DNA of 64,000 nt from positions 132,001-196,000 of the forward strand of contig JAFFSR010000395.1 in the NCBI GenBank assembly GCA_017163975.1, read 5' to 3'. The stretch is from Anastatus disparis (lineage: Eukaryota; Arthropoda; Insecta; Hymenoptera; Eupelmidae). The position numbers and the translations under genes were made by a program. Below the pieces are notes generated by a model that was given only the letters and a program-made list of their open reading frames with translations, searched no databases and was not told where the DNA came from. Below, piece by piece: positions 56,485 to 64,000 of the stretch (position 1 is the stretch's first letter; each line of letters starts with the position of its first letter).

Positions 56485-56625
56485 ACCTTTTCAAAATTCA
56501 AAATTCAAAATTCAAAATTCAAAATTCAAAATTCAAAATTCAAATTCAAAATTCAAAATTCAAAATTTAAATTCAAAATTCAAAATTTAAATTCAAAATT
56601 CAAAATTCAAAATTCGAAATTCAAA
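56485..56625. repeat. 8-9 bp minisatellite (AAAATTC)n
   Basis: About sixteen units of CAAAATT with TTAAATT variants in a row. It lies just inside the right TIR of the 5.6 kb transposon, and the left arm lacks it, so it expanded after insertion. Confidence 0.95.
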
Positions 56626-56639
56626 GTAAATATATTTAT

Positions 56640-57349
56640 TTAAAGTTTCAGCATTTTTTTTTAAACTTGAAATCGTCATAACTTTGGTTCTGATTGATCA
56701 AAATATTTGATCCGGGGTTTATTTTATAGATTATTGTTGATATTTTTGATACATTAATAAATAAAAGCATAAAAATAGTTATAAGAACACGTAAAGTTGG
56801 AAAAATAGTACGATGCGCTATGGTATCAATGTTTTAAAATTGAAAATATAAAAAAAACGTTTCAAAATCTGTTAAAAAAAAATAAGGCGAAATCGCATAT
56901 TCTCACCTACCCTAAAAGTTAGTATTTTTTATGCATAAAATCATATAAAAATTTCAAAAAAAAAAATATATAGTTTCTGAGAAAATCATGTTTGAAAAAA
57001 ATCGCTTTTTTCGGTTTTTCGTAAATAACTCTGTGAGATCAAATTGTATTACAAAAATCGAGATTGCATTTAAAACTAGACAGAATTCCGCACACTTTCG
57101 TCGAAAGAACGCCCAAAAAGGCTGAAAATTGACGGAGCTATAGTCATTTAAAAGTGGAGGTTCATTTTCAATTTTTGAATTTTCTTTTTTACATCCAACA
57201 CTAAAATTGCTGTAGTGAAAAAAAAAATTTTTAAGCGTTCTACGAGGTAAATTTTATCTTTATATACATAATAGAAGGTATTTTTATTACTCATAAGAAA
57301 AAAAAAATTCGATCAGTGACGGCCTGCATGAATCTGAATGGAATCAGCC
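56640..57349. repeat. Right TIR of the 5.6 kb transposon
   Basis: Inverted partner of 51787-52510. Confidence 0.88.
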
Positions 57350-57353
57350 TGAT

Positions 57354-57799
57354 GTATTCAAGCATTTTAATACAATAAAACATTAAATATTCATCGAAAA
57401 AGTATATTTTTTTTTTAAGATGTTTTTAATAATTTATAGTATTATATATGTAAAATACATAAGTAATATAACGAAAAAAAAAACAACAAAAAATAAGTAA
57501 ATAAATAAATAAATTGTAAAAGAAAATTCTAACAAATGTAAAGTAGTTTCTTTACTGATTAACAATAATTATAACGCATCTTCATTATGATGATAAAATG
57601 ATAATAAAAATTCTTTATTTACTATATCGAAAAACAAAGATTCTCATAAACGTAATAAATTCCAAACAAAATGAAAACTTTAGAGTATGAAGATCCTCAA
57701 AACATTCCTGGGCTGTATGATACTTCTTCTAGGATAAATAATTTTTCTTTTTGATATTTTTTACCAGCTTTTATGATGCGATGAGCTTTTCTAGTTATA
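57354..57799. other. AT-rich DNA, no gene
   Basis: Nothing supported. It contains homopolymer runs and a short A-rich tetranucleotide-like patch (57500-57515). Confidence 0.4.
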
Positions 57800-59756
57800 T
57801 CAATTTTTTTTCACACTTCTTTGAAGTCTATAGGTGTCAATTCTTTTTAGATTTAATACATTATCATTATTGTTCAGTCCTAATTGTTTCATAATTTCTG
57901 AAACGGTTCTGTCACTTCCAACATTGTATTCGCAAACTCCTAATGAAGCTGCGATCCTAACTCGCGCTTTACCTGTGTAATTTTTTTTAGAACATCGGTT
58001 CCAAATAATGTTGTGGAGGATTTCGTTAGCATTCTGAGTAGAACAGCGGCTGCAACGGATTAGCAAAGACTCGTCTGAAAGTCTTTCGTACAGTGGTAGA
58101 ACTTTTTAAAGCAGACTTTGTTTATTGGTATGTTCACATTTTTTTCATGAGAACCTGGAAATCTATTCACTGCTAAAGCTTTTTGAAAAAAGCACCACGA
58201 GTTCACCCCTTTTGGACAATAATCATGTCTAGGTTCTTCATCAGTAGATGCTAAATGATAAATTGATGCTAAAATAGCATTTTTCATACCCTGAAAAAAT
58301 CAGTAAATTGTACTAAAAAATTTTTATACATAAAAACCATGATACATAATAATGAATAGAATTATTTTTTCATCAAACCTGAATGTTATTTCTATTTTTA
58401 TAGATGGCATTTTTATAATAACCAGCAAGTTTTTTTATTGTCGTTTCTTTCAATTGTCCAAATTTTCTGCCTCCTAGAGTAACTTTACGACTTCTTTCAT
58501 CTTTTATTATGTTGATAATACCTGTATATAATCTAAAAGTAATAATAATATATAGTATTTATTATTAATGAAAGATTTTATTTCTTTACCTTTTCGCAAC
58601 ATGGTTCACGCATTCTTCTTTATTTATTTTAATAGATGAATCATAAATATTCAATCAAACTAAATGGTTATAAGTCTTGGAATCTCCGTCAGAAAGGATA
58701 GTGACATAGCGAAAGCCTAATTTTTCAGAACGTTTCCATAACTTTTCGGCGATTGAAACCTCCATAGCCTTGGAAGATCCTACATGATCTATAAGGCAGT
58801 TACTGACATGCCCTTCACGCCAAATATAAAATTCTAACGAGTCTGAGCCTAATGATGCAGCTGTTGTTATGCATTCTTGACAAAATTTTGAAACAACCTA
58901 AAAATCGAGAACAAATCCTGTTAGCAAATCTATAACACTACCAAAACCATTTTTTGATTTGAAGCCCGGTGTTGGCCATGAACCATCATAACTCACATCT
59001 ATATTCAAAATATCATCTTTTTCAGTTTTTTTTCAGTAATGCTTTCATCTGAATTTCCTAAATCAAAATATTTGTAAGTATTTTTTGCTATTATTCGGCT
59101 TACCTCGAGTATAATATTTGTGGCTATTTCTATAGATTGTTCTACTATACTACTGTGTTCTTGAAAAGTTCAAAGAGGTATTGATTTTATATTCATTATC
59201 GAACAAAACTGTTCTACAGCATTGTGTCCTTTGCCTATATATGAAAAAGCTAGAGCTATGAGAAGATTCACATCAAAGCGATGTTTGACAAATAATTTTA
59301 GCTGTTCAATTTTCTTGGAAGTGAACACACTACACTTATTGTCGTCGAAACCGCTTTCCCACAATCATAACACTTTAGGATCAAATTTCGCGCAAATCCA
59401 AAACGTTGATCAGACAATTCAATTGCTAATGAATTACTTCCGCACTCACTACATTTCAACTTAGTTAGTATAGGTCTCAGCTCCGACACTTGTAGAAATA
59501 TATACTCTAGAGGTTCGTTTTTTGATCGGCAATTTTCGTCACAATTTTGATCACTTTCACAATCACTTTTTGATTTATCATTCATATTTTCGCTATTTTC
59601 GAAAATTCTTATTTGCTCGCTAAGAATATGATTTTCCATATTTTCTGAAGACTGGTTATCAAAATAACACGATCTATGATCTGAGTTCATGATTTTGGTT
59701 CGTAGACGTACATTGTGTTCAATACTTGAATTTTTTTCGCCCGCCAGTTTGTCCAT
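57800..59756 (-). pseudogene. Mutator-like (MULE) transposase with two introns
   Basis: From ATG at 59756 (minus): an acidic N-terminus, then a zinc-ribbon-like part (ELRPILTKLKCSECGSNSLA, NLILKCYDCGKAVSTTI). A frameshift near 59350 leads to KHRFDVNLLIALAFSYIGKG and HNAVEQFCSIMNIKSIPL. The catalytic part follows: DVSYDGSWPTPGFKSKNGFG, LWKRSEKLGFRYVTILSDGD (second Asp) and INKEECVNHVAKR. An intron of 57 bp (about 58592-58536, GTAAAG...TTTTAG) joins to LYTGIINIIKDERS and VTLGGRKFGQLKE. A second intron (about 58379-58290, GTTTGA...TTTCAG) joins to GMKNAILASIYHLASTDEEP, then HDYCPKGVNSWCFFQKALAV. The end (IRCSRCSTQNANEILHNIIW, LGVCEYNVGSDRTVSEIMK) is at 58066-57800. A few stops remain. TIRs were not identified. 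Confidence 0.8.
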
Positions 59757-60087
59757 CTTTTATTAACAAGATCACGAAAATGTTGAGACTTTTTCTGGGC
59801 TTTAACGCGAGGCTATTTTCTTTATTTTCTGTTACTATAGCATCGAAGAAATTGATATACTGTGATACAAGAATCGTATAAAGAGAATGAGAACTGCGTG
59901 TTGTCGATAAATCATAAGAATTTTACAAACCTCGTGATGTAAACAAATACTAGTTGTACAACAAACGTACGAATAAAGAAAATTTGTATCACGTGAGAAT
60001 GAAGAATAACACATGTTGTTATTTTATTAGAGTCTGCTATATTTTTGATTTTGTTTTATACAAAATAATGTACAATAATTTATTAAT
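59757..60087. other. AT-rich DNA, no gene
   Basis: Upstream of the MULE gene and probably its promoter side. No clear element end was found. Confidence 0.35.
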
Positions 60088-60091
60088 TTTA

Positions 60092-60094
60092 AAA

Positions 60095-60140
<46 letters not shown>
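60092..60140. repeat. (TA)n microsatellite
   Basis: Uninterrupted TA dinucleotides from about 60092, becoming TATAAATA at the right edge. Confidence 0.95.
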
Positions 60141-60141
<1 letters not shown>

Positions 60142-60160
60142 TATATTTGTATATGGGGGC

Positions 60161-60320
60161 TTATGGTACCTTTTCGATGTTAAATAGTAGCTTATGGTAT
60201 CCGACAATGATTATGGAATCCGGGTGCCACAAGCATCCGTGATATAGGGGTTTATGGTATCCGGATACCATAATATTTTAAATAATCATTAAGTAGAAGG
60301 TTATGGTATCCGGATATGAT
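60161..60320. repeat. Cluster of TTATGGTATCCGG motifs
   Basis: Five TTATGG(T/A)A copies in 160 bp: 60161, 60192, 60211, 60252 and 60301. The fourth forms the perfect palindrome TATGGTATCCGGATACCATA at 60253-60272, and the last continues CCGGATA. It is GC-richer than the surroundings and encodes nothing. It may be a transposon end or a protein-binding array. Confidence 0.8.
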
Positions 60321-63228
60321 ATAATTATGAAAAGAAAATACATTGATTTTTTTAACTCTGATAATGGAAATTTCTGCTATTATTTAAAAATTAATTACCT
60401 TTGGAATATGATTGTAATATGAATAATGAAATATAACCTATAAATGAAACTGCATCAAAATTGTAGCATATGGAATGAGAATCTGGTAGGACATTACTTG
60501 ACTCCAATTGAGGGTCCAAACCCTTAATTTATGACAGATCAAAGACCAATTAAAAGCAAAAATTTAGTATTTGGAGTTTGCTAGATCAATGAGTTTCATT
60601 TAAAATACGGATGTGATAAGTATTCAGTAATCTCGCTATATATTTCCAAATATAATACTGAAATATATTCGAGAAGGTCTTATCAATTAGCGAGTGCTGT
60701 ATGATTTTGCAGTGCAGAATTTTAAAGTAATTGTTACAACATCGATTATGTAACAATCAAAGAATTTTTGTAGTATAGATTTTGAAATTTTAGAATTGAT
60801 TTGCCAAATACAGTTTGCATTTAAAAAATACCAATTATTATCAGCAATCAAGTTAAATAACGAGTTTTATCGATTAAATTAAGGTTTTCACTATACTAAA
60901 TTGATGACACATAGTAAAAAGATACCTTTCATTACATTCAATTAATTTAGCATATTATATTTACCAATCTTTCATAACTGTATATGCGACGTTTCATGTC
61001 AACTCAACTGCCAAAAAAATAGAATTCGCTGAAAATCCGTGAAGAGGTTCCATTTGATACTCAAAATATACAAAAAAAATTTTAGAGGCATAGGTCAAAA
61101 GGATTACGAGCAATAAATAACAGAATATTGTGATTTTTCAAATTTTTTTTGTAAAATTACCAACTTAATTATTTTTTCTTCAGAATCTAAAGATTTTAAA
61201 GATTCACTTATGAATATATTTATTGTTGCAAATGATGAGTAAAATCTACATAAATTATTCTAAATCTCAGAATTGCTGTCTTCTGATTGGTTCATTTTGT
61301 ACTTTCATGTAATTTTGAATTACTGATGTTCGGCCAGGTTGATTTCACTCAGGTTGCACTATGTTATGTCTTTTGATAATATCTTGAAGTGAGCTTTGTC
61401 TCATCTTAGGCATAGAACTGAGAGAAAAGCTATAGAACTTGGAATATTAAAAAATAAAATAGAATTTTTAAACATATATACTGTGGATTTGGTTCTTCAA
61501 TTATAGATAATGCAATATACGAACAAATGATTTTTAAATATCTCAAAAGAGATCTATTTCTTCATAATTCAAGTGTTAATTTAGAATCTGAATTGAAATA
61601 TCAAATGTTCATTATGTAGATATCCTCAAAATATACTCGCAACCAAAACATATTTATGTGTTTCAATAAATTGTTATTATAATGATTTTAAATATTTAAA
61701 ATAAGATGAGTTTACAAATATATAACACATATGTATTGAAAAATCATTTATATAATAGTTTTATGTAATCCAATAAATTAAGATTTTCATAAATATTATA
61801 TATTAAAATATTCAGATCCTTTTTCTTATTTGATTCCAATAACTATAAATTCCAATTAAGTTACAATAATTGATTCAAATAATATTACTGAATTATATAT
61901 CCGTTAAATTGAAAATTAGAAACGTGTTATAAGTAGAAAATGATTTTAATACTTACATGTTATGTCCCATTATATCTGTAATGGTACATAAAATGAAAGT
62001 TTATATGTAAATATGTCATGTATAAATTTCTTAACTGTAAACATCGCCATAAAATATTTACCCACGAGCCTGACAAGTAATTTTGTAAATATTTAATAAG
62101 ATTTAAAAAATTTCAGAACACTTTTAAATAAATTTAAAAAAAAGATAACAAGAAATAATAAAATTTTGTTAGTGAAATTCAACGTTTATTTATAAAGAAA
62201 AAACTTTGAGAAATCTTTTGTTAAAAATTATGGTAAGATGTCATAGTTTTATTATCTTAATTATATACTTGACATTTATTTCATTAAGTTCTAATGTCAA
62301 GATTCGATAGTTTCAAATACTAAATAAATGGATTAATTGTGTAAATCATGTAAAATTTAATTATAAAAAAAAATACTCGATATTTGTTTCATGATTTCAT
62401 GAAATTCTAATGTCAAAGTTTTGATTTTATTACTAAAAATAATTTATATATGTTAAACGCATCAAAATGTTTAAAATCATTAATTGAAATAAATCGCTAA
62501 GCATACTTGCCCACTATATACCTTTCTAAAGGTAAGCATTGTACAGTATTCAGTTTTGAAATATACATACAAATCTGTTTATTTCTTCACCCTCAAAATT
62601 TTGAACTTTTTTGTTTAAATTTTTATTAATATGAATAATTAAATATTGTAAAAAATTTTACTCCTTTCTTATTATACAAGGTACATTTATTTTTTGAATA
62701 TTCAAAGTAAATTTTCAAAATTATATAATTTTCATTTTTGAATCAATAATTGTACTTCTTTTTTCATACTTTGTTTGACATAAAGATAATTTTAAGCAGA
62801 TATAAATATATTATTGATTATACATACTTGACAAATAATCTTATAATAATTATAAACGTCAAATACTTAAAATAAAGCATGAAAAAATTTTAAAAACATG
62901 TTTGATCGTTGATTTCTTATGTTCATTAAAGTTTATTGTGTATTAGTTGATATTTTTTAATAAAAAAAATAATACAATTTTGGTTTGTTTAAATATAATT
63001 ATAGTAACGCAAACTTTAATTTTACTTTGTAATAATTATTAAAAAAATATAAAAATCTCATGTAAAGAATGAATTATATTTATAAAGTATAAAATTATTT
63101 GAAATTATTTGAATTAATTTTAGTTTAAACTTTAAAATATAACTTAAATAGAAATCAACAAATCCCTTAAAAAAATAATAACATGTTACATTTTTAATCA
63201 GTTTAGAATTAGCTCTGTCGGTTGCAGC
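60321..63228. other. Long AT-rich noncoding stretch
   Basis: About 2.9 kb without any ORF over 60 codons, repeat structure or splice-like pattern that I could support. Composition is uniform. It is either intergenic DNA or, given the fragment at 63.2 kb, intron or flank of a decayed gene. Confidence 0.5.
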
Positions 63229-63990
63229 TTAGATGTAGATTCCATTTTTTAATCTCATCAAGATTTTATTATTCCAAGAAATTTCACAGTTTTTTAGTTT
63301 GTTATCGCAAGTGACATTCTTTATATATTTATAACGATTGATACAATCTTCTAAATAATTTTCAAAACTGGAATACTGTGATTTTCTTGTACCTTTTTGA
63401 ACAAGTTTTCTTAAATGAAGATAATCTAAAAATAAAATTTCTATATATTGCAAGTTATTAGAATGTATAATTTAAAGTATTTACTTTTAGCTCCATATAA
63501 TTCCAAAACAGCTCTTGCAAGAACATAAAAAGAATGTTCATTATGAGCTTCAATGCTCATTGTAAGCCATCTATCTGATGTTTCTTGACAAGCAAGTCTT
63601 AAATTCTGAATGGTCGTTTAAAGAATTTTCCAATATCTACATCAACACTTTCAATAGCTTGTTTAAATTTTTTTTACAATGGAAAATAATTAAAATACTC
63701 TTTTTTGTCACTTTCCTTAATTTTGTGTTTTTAAGAGTTTATTTATGATAACAACAAGATACTAAAATAAGATGGGCCATTTTCACCTCCAAATATATTT
63801 GAGATTTATATGCACTTAGATCACCACAAGCGTGAAGACTAATTAGACAAACATTTTTTCTATTTCTCCAAATTCTTTTTCTATAATTAATTCTATGTTT
63901 CTTGGAGCTTTTGTGTTTATGTTATAACATATATTTCACAGGTGGTAATGAATCAGAAAACATAGTTCTTTGTCGAAGATTTGTAGTTTC
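63229..63990 (-). pseudogene. METTL25/RRNAD1-like methyltransferase fragment
   Basis: Minus-strand exon-like segments. 63870-63740 reads VCLISLHACGDLSAYKSQIY and ends LILVSCCYH, matching the HACGDL and GCCYH motifs of METTL25-family (RRNAD1) proteins. 63690-63490 reads FNYFPL, a stop, FKQAIESVDVDIGKFFKRPF, one base lost, and then NLRLACQETSDRWLTMSIEA and SFYVLARAVLELYGAK. A donor-like GTAAATAC and acceptor TTTTTAG precede LDYLHLRKLVQKGTRKSQY and SSFENYLEDCINRYKYIKN at 63443-63229. In the family, this order is the AdoMet-fold C-terminal half followed by a helical region. The stop and the lost base make it a pseudogene or a poor-quality stretch. The upstream part lies beyond the window. Confidence 0.5.
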
Positions 63991-64000
63991 AACATTTTGA

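Larger units (their letters stand above)
51783..57353 (+). mobile_element. 5.6 kb DNA transposon with TIRs of about 0.7 kb
   Basis: The unit 51787-57349 starts GGCTGATTCCATTCAGATTC and ends with its reverse complement. The inverted repeats run to about 52500 and 56645 (over 700 bp) with scattered differences; shared blocks include TGCAGGCCGTCACTGATCGA, GACGGAGCTATAGTCATTTA (and complement) and ATTTTATCTTTATATACATA. TGAT flanks both sides (51783-51786 and 57350-57353) as a 4-bp target duplication. The interior encodes a broken transposase and a nested 1.36 kb foldback. Confidence 0.85.

Noticed and set aside
56485..56625. Possible CRISPR-like array
   Set aside because: The unit is 8-9 bp with no spacers; a minisatellite in a eukaryotic transposon.
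59222..59464. Plus-strand 80-codon ORF
   Set aside because: Shadow of the minus-strand MULE transposase.

Overview
The window is AT-rich eukaryotic DNA with GT-AG introns, microsatellites and almost no host genes. It looks like transposon-dense intergenic or heterochromatic sequence from an arthropod, most likely an insect. A hymenopteran is plausible from the style of the LINE, Polinton and MULE proteins, but this is recognition by eye and not proof. No rRNA, tRNA, CRISPR array or prokaryotic operon was seen.

Layout. 0.56-1.21 kb: a large imperfect inverted repeat. 1.4-1.8 kb: a small acidic ORF of unknown function. 2.5-5.56 kb: the 3' part of a Ty3/gypsy-like element whose pol is internally deleted, so that protease is fused to the integrase tail, followed by a 1.33 kb LTR. 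6.75-9.42 kb and 25.06-26.35 kb: the two halves of one minus-strand Helitron. They are separated by a 15 kb LTR retrotransposon (9.89-24.92 kb) that has gag with about ten zinc knuckles, protease, RT/RNase H, integrase and an envelope-like glycoprotein. That element is itself interrupted by a LINE 3' end (15.26-16.28 kb), a TTAA-flanked MITE inside RNase H (17.46-17.85 kb), a TTAA hairpin MITE (22.50-22.90 kb) and a two-exon unknown gene fragment (23.12-23.60 kb). A 477-bp exact copy of its gag lies immediately upstream of its 5' LTR.

26.6-30.4 kb: a run of foldback (palindromic) elements. 32.19-33.19 kb: a probable solo LTR carrying a 182-bp MITE. 33.5-48.6 kb: remains of one or more Polinton/Maverick elements: DNA polymerase B, a minus-strand structural-type protein, penton-type minor capsid, major capsid and two copies of a conserved D(L/M)QG(F/Y) protein. 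They are interrupted by a 6.5 kb DNA transposon (38.36-44.85 kb) with 461-bp terminal inverted repeats, an 8-bp target duplication and a three-exon hAT-like transposase broken by only one stop codon.

50.3-51.25 kb: two abutting TTAA-flanked MITEs. 51.79-57.35 kb: another DNA transposon, with TIRs of about 0.7 kb and an unnamed DDE-type transposase, split by a nested 1.36 kb foldback. 57.8-59.76 kb: a minus-strand Mutator-like transposase with two small introns. 60.2 kb: a cluster of short palindromic TATGGTATCC motifs. 60.3-63.2 kb: featureless AT-rich DNA. 63.2-64.0 kb: minus-strand exons resembling METTL25/RRNAD1, probably a pseudogene.

Almost every coding region carries frameshifts or stops, so this is a graveyard of nested insertions. 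The least decayed units are the hAT-like transposon, the MULE and the large env-bearing LTR element.
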